64,000 bases of DNA from contig JBCBUY010000002.1 in assembly GCA_039817885.1 (NCBI GenBank), forward strand, positions 1-64,000, given 5' to 3'. A model generated the notes under the pieces. That model searched no databases. It was given only the letters and a program-made list of their open reading frames with translations, and had not been told where the DNA came from. Below are positions 35,001-43,782 of the stretch, piece by piece. This DNA comes from CALLCD01 sp039817885. Its GTDB lineage: Bacteria > Pseudomonadota > Alphaproteobacteria > Caulobacterales > Hyphomonadaceae. The first letter of the stretch is position 1. Each line of letters opens with the position of its first letter. A program made the translations under genes and the position numbers.

Positions 35001-36224
35001 ATGGACGGCACAACAGCGCGTCCCAATAGCTGGGACCAATGGCCAGATTCAGAAGGTCGATTTGGGGACTTCGGCGGGCGTTATGTCGCCGAGACGCTGA
35101 TGCCGCTCATCCTTGATCTCGAGACGGAATACCAGGCCGCCAAGAAGGATCCGGCATTCCAGGCCGAAATGGATGATTTGTGGACCCATTATGTGGGCCG
35201 GCCCAGTCCCCTATACTATGCTGAGCGTCTCACAGCGCACTTTGGAAAGGGAAAAATCTACTTCAAACGGGATGAGCTTAATCATACCGGGGCGCACAAG
35301 ATCAATAATTGCCTGGGTCAGATACTCCTTGCGAAACGTATGGGGAAAACCCGCATCATCGCTGAAACGGGTGCTGGCCAACACGGTGTTGCGACAGCGA
35401 CGGTCTGCGCACGGTTTGGCCTGCCCTGCGTGGTGTTTATGGGTGAGACGGATGTCGAGCGTCAGAAGCCGAACGTCTTTCGGATGAAGCTTTTGGGTGC
35501 GGAAATCGTACCTGTGGCATCGGGAACCGGAACCCTGAAAGATGCCATGAACGAGGCTTTGCGAGATTGGGTCACAAATGTGGACTCTACTTTCTATTGC
35601 ATAGGCACCGCCGCGGGCCCGCATCCTTATCCCGAACTCGTCCGGGATTTTCAGTCGATCATTGGCAAGGAGGCGAGGGATCAAATCTTGGATCGCGAGG
35701 AGCGCCTGCCGGACGCCGTTATGGCCTGCATTGGGGGTGGGTCGAACGCGATCGGGCTTTTTCACCCCTTCTTGGAGGACGAGGCCGTCCAGTTGATTGG
35801 TGTAGAAGCTGCGGGTCGAGGCATAGAAACCGGGGCGCACGCGGCCGCCCTGAATGGCGGTGAGCCCGGCGTGCTTCACGGCAACAAGACCTATCTTTTA
35901 CAAACCAATGACGGTCAGATCATCGACGCGCACTCCATTTCGGCTGGGCTCGATTATCCGGGTATCGGTCCTGAACACGCATTCCTGCGAGACACCGGCC
36001 GAGCCAAATATCTTACATGCACCGATGATGAAGCGCTTCAGGCTTTCCAGCTCTGCACGCGCCTGGAAGGTATCATTCCAGCTCTGGAACCCAGCCACGC
36101 TCTAGCGAGACTGCCCGAGGCGCTCGATCAGATCTCGGACGACGGGATACTGATCATGAATCTTTGCGGGCGGGGCGATAAGGATGTTTTCTCAGTGGCA
36201 GACGCATTGGGCGTTACAATATAG
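35001..36224 (+). CDS. trpB: Tryptophan synthase beta subunit TrpB
   Basis: TrpB joins indole and serine to tryptophan with pyridoxal phosphate. The start GRFGDFGGRYVAETLMPLI is typical of TrpB. PLP-lysine K100 is in HTGAHKINN. Further conserved blocks are the ammonia-like loop GGGSNAIGLFHPF and the serine-binding MNLCGRGDKDV. Length is 407. Only a few bases separate it from trpF, and it is followed by cutA and then trpA. Confidence 0.97.
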   Translation: MDGTTARPNSWDQWPDSEGRFGDFGGRYVAETLMPLILDLETEYQAAKKDPAFQAEMDDLWTHYVGRPSPLYYAERLTAHFGKGKIYFKRDELNHTGAHKINNCLGQILLAKRMGKTRIIAETGAGQHGVATATVCARFGLPCVVFMGETDVERQKPNVFRMKLLGAEIVPVASGTGTLKDAMNEALRDWVTNVDSTFYCIGTAAGPHPYPELVRDFQSIIGKEARDQILDREERLPDAVMACIGGGSNAIGLFHPFLEDEAVQLIGVEAAGRGIETGAHAAALNGGEPGVLHGNKTYLLQTNDGQIIDAHSISAGLDYPGIGPEHAFLRDTGRAKYLTCTDDEALQAFQLCTRLEGIIPALEPSHALARLPEALDQISDDGILIMNLCGRGDKDVFSVADALGVTI

Positions 36225-36263
36225 TCAATCAGAAAAGGTTGACTTCCAGTTGCCGTAGATCCC

Positions 36264-36590
36264 ATGACCAACCTCATCCTGATCCGTGTCAATTGTCCCA
36301 ACGAAGCCATAGCGACGGAGATCGCCGAGGCGGCCATTTCGGCGCGCGTCGCCGGCTGTGCCAATATTAATGGTCCCATTCGGTCGATCTATTCGTGGCA
36401 GGGCGAAATTGAACGCGAACAAGAATGGGTGCTGTGGCTAAAGGTTAAAGAAACAGATTGGGATAAAGCCGAAGCGCTTGTGCTTTCGAAACATCCGTTC
36501 GATACACCTGCACTCCTCGGCATTCCTTGTTCTCACGCCAATCGACGCTATGCCGACTGGCTTGCCGAAGAAACGAAAGACAAGATCTGA
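36264..36590 (+). CDS. cutA: CutA-family divalent cation tolerance protein
   Basis: This 108-residue protein has the CutA pattern: RVNCPNEAIATEIAEAAISA, VAGCANINGPIRSIYSWQGE and EQEWVLWLKVKETDWDKAEA, then the C-terminal HPFDTPALLGIPCSHANRRY. CutA proteins are P-II-like trimers linked to copper tolerance; the exact function is not settled. Its stop codon is directly followed by the trpA ATG (TGAATG), so translation is probably coupled. Its place between trpB and trpA is unusual. Confidence 0.9.
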   Translation: MTNLILIRVNCPNEAIATEIAEAAISARVAGCANINGPIRSIYSWQGEIEREQEWVLWLKVKETDWDKAEALVLSKHPFDTPALLGIPCSHANRRYADWLAEETKDKI

Positions 36591-37415
36591 ATGCCCGTGT
36601 CTCGCATCTCCAATCGCTTTGACAAAGTTCGTGAAGATCGCCGCGCCGTGCTTGTGGCATACCTGATGGCGGGTGATCCGGATCTCGAAACATCATTCCA
36701 GGCGATGTGTCAGCTCCGCGACAACGGAGCGGATATAATCGAGCTGGGCGCGCCGTTCACAGATCCAATGGCGGACGGTCCTGCGATACAAATGGCCGGG
36801 CAGCGGAGTCTGAAATCAGGCACGACCTTGGAAGATGTCTTCCGGCTTGCCGAGAGGTTTCGGGCGGAAGACAAAACCACGCCGCTGATCCTGATGGGGT
36901 ATGCAAACCCGATCCATTATCTTGGCTTTGAGGCCTTCGCCGAGCGGGCTGCATCCGTCGGCATTGACGGGACCATTATTGTAGATCTGCCACCTGAGGA
37001 AGATCTGCCGCTTCGCAAAGCCTATGCAAGCCATGGACTTGCCGTCATTCGGCTGGCGACCCCAACGACCAGTGAGGATCGAATGGCGACCATTGCCGAT
37101 GGTGCCTCCGGATTCCTTTATTTTGTCGCGGTTACGGGGGTCACAGGTGCAGGCTCAGCCGACCCGTCTGAGATCACTGAAAGAGTTGAAATGGCGCGTC
37201 GCGTCTCCAATTTACCGGTATGCGTTGGTTTCGGCGTCAAAACAGGCGCTCAAGCCGCTGCGATGGCTGCGATTGCCGATGGGGTTGTCGTAGGGTCCGC
37301 TTTCGTAGACCATGCGCGCAAATCAATTGAGTCGGACGGCACATATTGCGCCGCCGAAGGGATGGGTGCATTGGCGAAGGAACTCATCACTGCCATCGAG
37401 GCCGCAAAGCGCTGA
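36591..37415 (+). CDS. trpA: Tryptophan synthase alpha subunit TrpA
   Basis: TrpA cleaves indole-3-glycerol phosphate to indole, which passes through a tunnel to TrpB. The catalytic acids are E51 in IIELGAPFTDP and D62 in MADGPAIQ. Phosphate-binding and loop regions follow in GFLYFVAVTGVTGAG and PVCVGFGVKTGAQAAAMA. Length is 274. The start ATG touches the cutA stop. It is followed by accD after 28 bases. Confidence 0.97.
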   Translation: MPVSRISNRFDKVREDRRAVLVAYLMAGDPDLETSFQAMCQLRDNGADIIELGAPFTDPMADGPAIQMAGQRSLKSGTTLEDVFRLAERFRAEDKTTPLILMGYANPIHYLGFEAFAERAASVGIDGTIIVDLPPEEDLPLRKAYASHGLAVIRLATPTTSEDRMATIADGASGFLYFVAVTGVTGAGSADPSEITERVEMARRVSNLPVCVGFGVKTGAQAAAMAAIADGVVVGSAFVDHARKSIESDGTYCAAEGMGALAKELITAIEAAKR

Positions 37416-37443
37416 GCAAGCGCATCTGGAAAGGGCATAAGGC

Positions 37444-38427
37444 ATGAACTGGCTTTCCAATATCCGTCCCCCAGGCTTGAAAAGTCTCCTTGGGAAACGC
37501 GACACACCTGACAATCTTTGGGTCAAATGCCCGAAGTCCGGTGAATTGGTCTATAAATCAGACCTGGAGGCAGCGTGGTGGGTGACGCCTGCTGGTGCAC
37601 ATCTGAGAATTTCTCCGCGGAACCGGTTCCGGTTGCTGTTCGATGACGAAAGATGGGAAGCGATTTCTCTCCCGCCGGCCCCAAGGGATCCTTTGAAGTT
37701 CAAGGACAGCAGAGCCTATCCGGCGAAACTGAAGTCCGACAAAGCAAAAATCGATGCACGCGACAAAACCGAGGCCGAGCTTGGCGGAGATTCCGTGCGC
37801 CAGGACGACTGCATGTCGGCTGCGTTCGGCAAGATTGGCGGCGTGCCAGCCGTTATCCTGGTTCAGGATTTCGCCTTTATGGGGGGCTCGCTCGGCATGG
37901 CCGCCGGTGAGGCGTTCATTGCGGCAGCACAGATGGCTGTCGCCAAGAAAGCGGCCTTTATTGTCGCCACGGCTTCGGGCGGTGCACGGATGCAGGAAGG
38001 GACACTGTCGCTGATGCAGATGCCTCGCACCACGCTGGCGATCCAAGAAGTGCGTGAAGCAAACCTGCCATATATTGTTATCTTGACTGACCCGACATCG
38101 GGCGGCGTTTCGGCCTCCTATGCGATGCTTGGGGATATCCATATCGCGGAACCGGAAGCCATGATCGCGTTTTCCGGGCCACGCGTCATAGAGCAGACAA
38201 TTCGCGAGAAACTGCCCGATGGGTTCCAGCGGTCCGAATTCCTGCGCGAGAAAGGGGTGGTCGATATTGTCGTCGATCGCCGTGAGCTTAAGCAGACTCT
38301 ATCTCGCGTGATGGGTCATTTGATGCCAAAGCGCCGGCGCAGATCAGATGCGCCGCTCGGCAATGTAAAGCAACCCGCAGCCGACGCCACACCGCCCCCG
38401 GAAGAGGCCAAGGACAGCTCGGCTTGA
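37444..38427 (+). CDS. accD: Acetyl-CoA carboxylase carboxyltransferase beta subunit AccD
   Basis: AccD and AccA transfer CO2 from carboxybiotin to acetyl-CoA to start fatty acid synthesis. The carboxyltransferase fold is clear: GGSLGMAAGEAFIAAAQMAV, then GGARMQEGTLSLMQMPRT and PTSGGVSASYAMLGD. The N-terminal zinc finger is degenerate: only the first cysteine remains in LWVKCPKSGELVY, and the later ones are replaced in WWVTPAGAHLRI. This loss is known from other alphaproteobacterial AccD proteins. Length is 327. Its stop overlaps the folC start (TTGA). Confidence 0.95.
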   Translation: MNWLSNIRPPGLKSLLGKRDTPDNLWVKCPKSGELVYKSDLEAAWWVTPAGAHLRISPRNRFRLLFDDERWEAISLPPAPRDPLKFKDSRAYPAKLKSDKAKIDARDKTEAELGGDSVRQDDCMSAAFGKIGGVPAVILVQDFAFMGGSLGMAAGEAFIAAAQMAVAKKAAFIVATASGGARMQEGTLSLMQMPRTTLAIQEVREANLPYIVILTDPTSGGVSASYAMLGDIHIAEPEAMIAFSGPRVIEQTIREKLPDGFQRSEFLREKGVVDIVVDRRELKQTLSRVMGHLMPKRRRRSDAPLGNVKQPAADATPPPEEAKDSSA

Positions 38428-39674
38428 TCACTGCCGCCTCAGAGCTGCAGGCTCTTCTCCAGACATTCGATCGAAACGCACACCATGGTGGCGATCTCTC
38501 CTTGGGCCCAATCGAAACCGTGCTTGAAAGGCTCGGGCGGCCGCAAGACCGGTTTCCGCCAACCATCCATATCGCAGGGACGAATGGGAAGGGGTCTACG
38601 GCGGCCTTTATTCGGTCAATGGCGGAGGCGGCTGGATTGCGCGTCCATGTCTCGACATCTCCGCATCTCGTCCGCGTCAACGAGCGGGTGAGGTTGGCTG
38701 GCGACCTCATTGATGATGAGTATTTTCTGCAGTGCTGTCGCCGCGCGGCAAAAGCTGGCACGGGTATAACAACCTCGTATTTTGAACTGACATTCGCCGC
38801 GGCCGCTTTGGCGTTTTCCGAGACCCCCGCTGACTTGCTTGTTTTGGAGGTCGGCCTCGGCGGGCGGCTCGATGCAACGAACATCATCGAAAGGCCTGCA
38901 GTTTCCGTGATCACCCCTATAGCGCTTGATCATCAAGCCATATTGGGGAGTACGATCGCTCGCATTGCATTTGAGAAAGCTGGCATTATCAAGCTGGGGT
39001 GTCCGGTCGTCTCGGCGCTGCAAACGAGCGACGCGGCAGGTGTCATCGCTGAAGAAGCATTTGCAAAGTCTGCACCCTTGCACACGCTGTCCCCGAAAGA
39101 CATTGATGATATAGCTTCGCCGATCGCGCTGGAGGGCGCGCATCAAAAAGCGAATGCCGCTCTCGCCTCAAAGGCCCTCGAAGTCTGGGCGCATCCGGCA
39201 ATAACTGAGCCGGCCATCCGGACCGGATTACAAACGGTAAGTTGGCCAGCCAGATTGCAAAAATTGAAGCCTGGTCCGTTAACGGATCAGTTTAAAGATC
39301 TGCAGATTTGGTTGGACGGCGGACATAATCCCCACGGTGCCGCAGCGCTGTCTGATGTCATCGCCGGTTTGCCTGACAGGTCAGCATTGGTTTTTGCAAT
39401 GTTGCAGGCGAAGGAAGCCAAGGCATATCTGGAAGCCCTAAGCGGGCTTGATGTGAAGCTGATCACATGCCCAATGCCCGCCGGTCATGCTGGCCACTCG
39501 GCGGAGACACTAGCAGACATTGGCAGCGCACTTGGGTTCGAAGCGTGGCCGGCTTCCAGTCTCAACGCCGCCCTGTGGCGGGCAACCGAATTGATGTGCC
39601 AACGTGCCTTGGTCTGCGGATCCCTTTACATGGCAGGAGCCGTTCTCGAAGCGAACGAGGAAATTCCGATCTGA
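38424..39674 (+). CDS. folC: Folylpolyglutamate / dihydrofolate synthase FolC
   Basis: FolC adds glutamate to dihydropteroate (and to folates) with ATP. The P-loop is IAGTNGKGSTAAF. Further family blocks are STSPHLVRVNERVRLAG, LVLEVGLGGRLDATNII, ITPIALDHQAILG and WLDGGHNPHGAAAL, the last from the C-terminal domain. Length is 416. The start is a TTG whose bases overlap the accD stop (TTGA), with AGGA about nine bases upstream, so it is coupled to accD. Confidence 0.93.
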   Translation: MITAASELQALLQTFDRNAHHGGDLSLGPIETVLERLGRPQDRFPPTIHIAGTNGKGSTAAFIRSMAEAAGLRVHVSTSPHLVRVNERVRLAGDLIDDEYFLQCCRRAAKAGTGITTSYFELTFAAAALAFSETPADLLVLEVGLGGRLDATNIIERPAVSVITPIALDHQAILGSTIARIAFEKAGIIKLGCPVVSALQTSDAAGVIAEEAFAKSAPLHTLSPKDIDDIASPIALEGAHQKANAALASKALEVWAHPAITEPAIRTGLQTVSWPARLQKLKPGPLTDQFKDLQIWLDGGHNPHGAAALSDVIAGLPDRSALVFAMLQAKEAKAYLEALSGLDVKLITCPMPAGHAGHSAETLADIGSALGFEAWPASSLNAALWRATELMCQRALVCGSLYMAGAVLEANEEIPI

Positions 39675-39791
39675 TTGCTGCTGGAAATTCAATCAATAAG
39701 GCAAAAATTTTCGCTTTCAAATCAATGGTCCCGGAACGCCTTATCGCTATCTTGCACTGGCAAAATAGCTTCTGGAGGGGGGCGGGCCATT

Positions 39792-41198
39792 ATGGGTATT
39801 TTACAAGACGTTAGAGGAGGAACCGCGATCCTCTGGGCGACAGCTTTGCTGCCAATACTGGTTTGTGCAGGGGCTGCCGTCGATTTCTCGAAGAATCGCG
39901 CCATGGCTGGGGAGATACAGGCCGCAGTTGATCACACAGCTCTCGCTGTCGCGCGATTTGCCCTCGATAATGCGGATGCGAGTGACGCCGAACTTAATCA
40001 GTTTGCCCAGACCCATTTCGACACGAACAAGATAGAATTGACCGGCTACCATGTCGGCAGTGTCAATGTGCGGCGGTCCGGTGACCGTTTCGATGTATCG
40101 GTCGATGGCGTTGGGCCGACCACCATGCTTGCCGCGGCCGGAATAAATGAGCTGCCAATTTCAGCCCAGGCCGCAGCCGCTGTTTCCCCGAATCAAAGCC
40201 CGCTTGAAATCGCGCTGGTGCTCGACGCTTCGGCGTCTATGCAAGGGTCAAAGATAACAACCCTCCAGTCTGCCGCTTCGGAGATGATCGAGACGCTGGT
40301 CGAAGAGGGCGGCAATGTACGCATGGCGATTGTCCCCTTCAATTTGGCCGTCAATGTCGGTGAAAGTAATCGCGGGGCCTCGTGGCTGGATGTCAATGAT
40401 GAGCGCACGGTCGATGAGGAGGTTTGTCCGGTCGACAATGCCGCATCTAGCGCGGCGGGTTGTACGCAGATTGCCTGTGGTGGACGGAACGACGAAACCG
40501 GGAATTGTTTCACGACATGGTCGTGCCCAAGCGGCGTCGATCTTGTGCGAACCTGCTCTACTCAGCCAAGTGATTATACTTGGGAGGGGTGCGTCAGGTC
40601 CCGCGTCTCACCTTACAATGTCGACGATGGCGGATACGGTGCGAATCCGGTTCTGAGCTGGTCTCTGAAATCAAATAATATCTGCCCGAACAGTAATCGC
40701 ATCCGTCCATTGTCCGACGACCCAGACGCGCTAACCAGCGCGATAGACGAGATGAACGCAACCTGGTCAACCTATATTCCAGCCGGGTTGACCTGGGGCA
40801 GACGTGTCCTGTCGAGCGCCGAACCGTTTGCCGAATCCGCGTTCGACGAGAGCGCTGATACGAGCATCGGCGACGGTAGAAGCGCCCAGTCCATTGTCCT
40901 GATGAGCGATGGAGCGAATACGGGCTCTTTGGATGGCAATCAAACGCACTGGGGCGGTGACTTTCCTGCTGCGAATCAACTGACTGCCGATCTATGCGAT
41001 GCGATAAAAGAAGATGGAACCGAGATGTTCGTGGTCGCGTTCGAAGTCACCGACGCAGCAACGCTTGATCTTCTAGAAGATTGCGCATCCGGCGACGATC
41101 ACTTCTATACAGCGGGCTCTGAAATTCAACTTTCGGCGAGCTTCGAAGGTATTGCAGGTGAGTTTTCGCGTCGCCGAGAACTCGCTTTGGTTCAGTAA
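39792..41198 (+). CDS. TadG-like VWA domain protein with a membrane anchor
   Basis: This 468-residue protein starts with a TadE/TadG-type anchor (GGTAILWATALLPILVCAGA, then FSKNRAMAGEIQAAVDHTAL). A von Willebrand A domain follows, with the metal site DASASMQGSK and later VLMSDGANTG. Cysteine-rich insertions lie between (CGGRNDETGNCFTTWSCPSG). TadG proteins belong to Flp/Tad pilus systems, yet no other tad gene is in the window. I chose the ATG at 39792, which has GGAGGGGGG upstream; the longer frame to 39675 has no such site. Confidence 0.82.
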   Translation: MGILQDVRGGTAILWATALLPILVCAGAAVDFSKNRAMAGEIQAAVDHTALAVARFALDNADASDAELNQFAQTHFDTNKIELTGYHVGSVNVRRSGDRFDVSVDGVGPTTMLAAAGINELPISAQAAAAVSPNQSPLEIALVLDASASMQGSKITTLQSAASEMIETLVEEGGNVRMAIVPFNLAVNVGESNRGASWLDVNDERTVDEEVCPVDNAASSAAGCTQIACGGRNDETGNCFTTWSCPSGVDLVRTCSTQPSDYTWEGCVRSRVSPYNVDDGGYGANPVLSWSLKSNNICPNSNRIRPLSDDPDALTSAIDEMNATWSTYIPAGLTWGRRVLSSAEPFAESAFDESADTSIGDGRSAQSIVLMSDGANTGSLDGNQTHWGGDFPAANQLTADLCDAIKEDGTEMFVVAFEVTDAATLDLLEDCASGDDHFYTAGSEIQLSASFEGIAGEFSRRRELALVQ

Positions 41199-41209
41199 AC
41201 CGAGAAGGC

Positions 41210-41692
41210 CTATACGACGGGCCGCCAATCTGGTGGTGCCATTTCGAAGCCGGAAAAGTCGAAGCCAGGGGCCACCACACAGCTGACAAGGGTCCATGCG
41301 CCGAGGCTTTCAGCAGTCTGCCAGTGCATTGCTGGAACAATACACTGGGGGTGTTCTCCGGCTCTAAGGTCAATGCCCAGGCGTGTGTTTTCCGCCCCCT
41401 GTCCATTTGGGTGGGAGATCGTCAGCGATAACGGACCACCTGCATGCCATATCCAAACTTCGTCAGCATCCACGCGGTGCCACGCGGATAGTTCGTCGGC
41501 CTGCAGAAGATAGTAGATGGCTGTAACTGCGGGTCGCTGCTCGAGCTCTGTTTCGCTGCGAAACGTCTCGACATAATGCCCGCCTTCAGGATGAGGGATC
41601 ATGTTCAACAGACGAATGATTTCCTTGGGCGCAAGATCGCCGGACAAGCTGTTTAGCAGGGGGGGGCTCCTGTCAGTATTTGAGGGTAGCAA
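41210..41692 (-). CDS. DUF985 cupin-like protein
   Basis: The 160-residue protein fits cupin_5 (DUF985): LLNMIPHPEGGHYVETFRSE, then TAIYYLLQADELSAWHRVDA, DEVWIWHAGGPL and TLVSCVVAPGFDFSGFEMAP. Cupins of this family are small beta barrels that may bind metals or sugars; no function is assigned. The frame opens at a TTG, and an alternative later start cannot be ruled out. It converges with the TadG-like gene. Confidence 0.78.
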   Translation of the reverse strand: MLPSNTDRSPPLLNSLSGDLAPKEIIRLLNMIPHPEGGHYVETFRSETELEQRPAVTAIYYLLQADELSAWHRVDADEVWIWHAGGPLSLTISHPNGQGAENTRLGIDLRAGEHPQCIVPAMHWQTAESLGAWTLVSCVVAPGFDFSGFEMAPPDWRPVV

Positions 41693-41709
41693 GACGGAAC
41701 TGTGCTGGC

Positions 41710-42471
41710 CTAAAAACGATCCTTGCGACTGCGGATCTCCGCAAAAGTTGCGACAGGATCGCCAGCGTGCCCCATGGCAGCCTGTAGGCCGGTATCATCA
41801 GCGCGAAGAAACGGATTGGTTCTGATCTCTCTGTCCAGAGATGTCGGTACGGTAAACTCGCCCTTGCGCCTTTTCTCTTCGATCTCGTTCGCATAGTGCC
41901 GAAGATCCTCATTGTCCGGATCAATCGTTACCGCAAATTTTGCATTTCCAGATGTGTACTCGTGAGCGCAATAGAGCGTTGTCTCGCGAGGCAGGGCGCG
42001 GACAGTGAGCATGCTCTGCCACATCATGTCTGGCGTTCCCTCAAAGATACGACCGCATCCGAGCGCAAACACGCTATCACCCACAAACGCAATGCCATCG
42101 TCTGGAAAATAAAAGGCAATATGTCCGATCGTGTGGCCCGGAACATCAAGCACCATCGCCGTTTGCCCACCCAGTTTTGCACTGTTTCCGCCAGACAAAG
42201 TATGGTCAATTCCAGGAATTTTATCCGCTTCTCCTACTGGACCGATAATTCGACATCCGGTTGCCTCTTTGATCGCTAGATTGCCCCCGGTGTGATCTGG
42301 ATGCCAATGCGTGTTCCAGATCTCGGTAATCGTCCAACCGCGAGCCGCGGCTTCTGTCAGATAGACGTCGGCATCTGGTGTATCGATACAAACTGTTTGT
42401 TCGGAACTCGGATCATGGACGAGAAAGCCATAATTGTCCGACAGGCAGGGAAATTGATGTATTTGCAACAT
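41710..42471 (-). CDS. gloB: Hydroxyacylglutathione hydrolase (glyoxalase II)
   Basis: GloB hydrolyses S-lactoylglutathione to lactate and glutathione, the second step of methylglyoxal detoxification. The metallo-beta-lactamase fold has the two-metal motif THWHPDHTGG, then VPGHTIGHIAFYFPD, FVGDSVFALGCGR and the glyoxalase II C-terminal CAHEYTSGNAKFAVTIDPDN. Length is 253 from the ATG at 42471. It is divergent from a methyltransferase gene, as in many alphaproteobacteria. Confidence 0.92.
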   Translation of the reverse strand: MLQIHQFPCLSDNYGFLVHDPSSEQTVCIDTPDADVYLTEAAARGWTITEIWNTHWHPDHTGGNLAIKEATGCRIIGPVGEADKIPGIDHTLSGGNSAKLGGQTAMVLDVPGHTIGHIAFYFPDDGIAFVGDSVFALGCGRIFEGTPDMMWQSMLTVRALPRETTLYCAHEYTSGNAKFAVTIDPDNEDLRHYANEIEEKRRKGEFTVPTSLDREIRTNPFLRADDTGLQAAMGHAGDPVATFAEIRSRKDRF

Positions 42472-42527
42472 TCTTGGGGGCAACTCTTTGGTTTGAAGAT
42501 CTGGAACTGATTAGCATATAGAAACAC

Positions 42528-43268
42528 ATGCGTCAGGATGTTGCCTCGCTCGAAACCTTCTATGCCTCCCCGCTGGGAATCAAGGCACGCGCTGTTCTGA
42601 CCTCCCGGGTAGAGGATCTATGGGGCGAGCTAAAGGATGAGGCCGTGCTTGGCGTGGGGTTCGCGACACCGCTGACAACAGTGCTTGGTCGAAACGCAGA
42701 AACAAATATTGCTGTCATGCCCGCCGCTCAAGGTGGGTTGACCTGGGCTAGCACCTCTCGGGGCGTGTCGACGGTGCTCGCAGAGGAGGGGGATCTTCCG
42801 TTCAAGGATGGCTCTTTCACCCGGATCGTTCTGATGCATGCGATGGAGGAGTCTCCAGCTCCGTTTGCATTGCTCCGAGAGATTTGGCGTGTCCTCGCTC
42901 CGGAAGGGCGACTTGTCGTGATCGCGTCAAATCGCCTGGGGCTATGGGCGCGAGCGGAGGCGACGCCCTTCGGGCATGGCCGACCCTGGACACGGAGCCA
43001 ATTAACCCGGCTACTTGACGACACCATGTATCAAAGCACAGCATGGACCTACAGCTTGTATATGCCCCCAAGCCAGTGGAAAACCGTTCTTGCACTCGCC
43101 GACAGCATTGAAAAAGCAGGAGAAACCGTAAGCCGCGTTCTCGGCGGAGTGGTTTTGATAGAGGCGGTCAAACGCCTCTACGCTAAAACGGGCGGACATA
43201 AGCTCCAATTCGCGCCATTGCGGCCTGTACGCACGCGCAAAGGCTTGGCGCGCTTGCCTAGAGATTAA
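42528..43268 (+). CDS. Class I SAM-dependent methyltransferase
   Basis: The 246-residue protein has the Rossmann methyltransferase pattern: an early AVLGVGFATPLTT, an acidic loop before GDLPFKDGSFTRIVLMHAM, and LLREIWRVLAPEGRLVVIAS. The last two are typical of the type-11 methyltransferase family. Substrate not known. The gene is divergent from gloB, an arrangement common in alphaproteobacteria. Confidence 0.82.
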   Translation: MRQDVASLETFYASPLGIKARAVLTSRVEDLWGELKDEAVLGVGFATPLTTVLGRNAETNIAVMPAAQGGLTWASTSRGVSTVLAEEGDLPFKDGSFTRIVLMHAMEESPAPFALLREIWRVLAPEGRLVVIASNRLGLWARAEATPFGHGRPWTRSQLTRLLDDTMYQSTAWTYSLYMPPSQWKTVLALADSIEKAGETVSRVLGGVVLIEAVKRLYAKTGGHKLQFAPLRPVRTRKGLARLPRD

Positions 43269-43363
43269 GCAAACCCCCAAGGTACACGGGGTGTGCTACT
43301 GACACTATTGATTTTTTTTGCACGCCGGACCTATTTTGATTTTGAAAAGTTGGGAAGAACAAC

Positions 43364-43708
43364 ATGAAGCTTGTAACCGCCATTTTTAAGCCAAGTCGCC
43401 TGGATGCTGTGATTGATGCGATCAGCGCGGTTGGTGCATCCGGTCTCACTGTGTCTGAAGTCCGCGGTTACGGCCGTCAGCAAGGCAAGACCGAGGTCTA
43501 CAGGGGAGCTGAATACGAAGTTCGCTTGCTGCCAAAAGTGCAGGTTGATGTTGCGTGTTCGGACGACACCGCAGATCGAGTGGCAGAGGCCATTATGGAA
43601 GCGGCAAATACCGGCACTATTGGAGATGGTAAGATTTTCATTCGCGGATTGGATACGGTCATTCGTATTCGCACCGGCGAACGAGATGAACAGGCCGTCA
43701 CCGGTTAA
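43364..43708 (+). CDS. P-II nitrogen regulatory protein (GlnB/GlnK type)
   Basis: P-II proteins sense 2-oxoglutarate, ATP/ADP and, through uridylylation, glutamine. The 114-residue chain has KLVTAIFKPSRLDAV and the T-loop YGRQQGKTEVYRGAEYEV, with Y51, the uridylylation site. The C-terminal IGDGKIFIRGLDTVIRIRTG is typical. It lacks the usual glnA or amtB neighbour, so I cannot say whether it is GlnB or GlnK. GGGAAG lies just before the ATG. It precedes a GGDEF gene with a palindrome between. Confidence 0.92.
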   Translation: MKLVTAIFKPSRLDAVIDAISAVGASGLTVSEVRGYGRQQGKTEVYRGAEYEVRLLPKVQVDVACSDDTADRVAEAIMEAANTGTIGDGKIFIRGLDTVIRIRTGERDEQAVTG

Positions 43709-43764
43709 CAGCGAATTCCCGGTTCACCCTGTGCCCGTCATCCGATCGAGACGGATCGCGGATC

Positions 43765-43782
43765 CGGTTAATGTATTAACCG
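43765..43782. promoter_or_regulatory. 18-bp perfect palindrome before a diguanylate cyclase gene
   Basis: CGGTTAAT-GT-ATTAACCG is a perfect 8-2-8 inverted repeat about 100 bases before the GGDEF start codon. Its TTAA half sites are four bases apart, not the seven of CtrA sites. The small loop makes a hairpin less likely than a protein-binding site. Target regulator unknown. Confidence 0.5.

Noticed and set aside
43765..43782. A CtrA binding site, or a transcription terminator.
   Set aside because: The TTAA halves are four, not seven, bases apart. As a hairpin the loop would be very small, and the T run starts more than ten bases after the stem.
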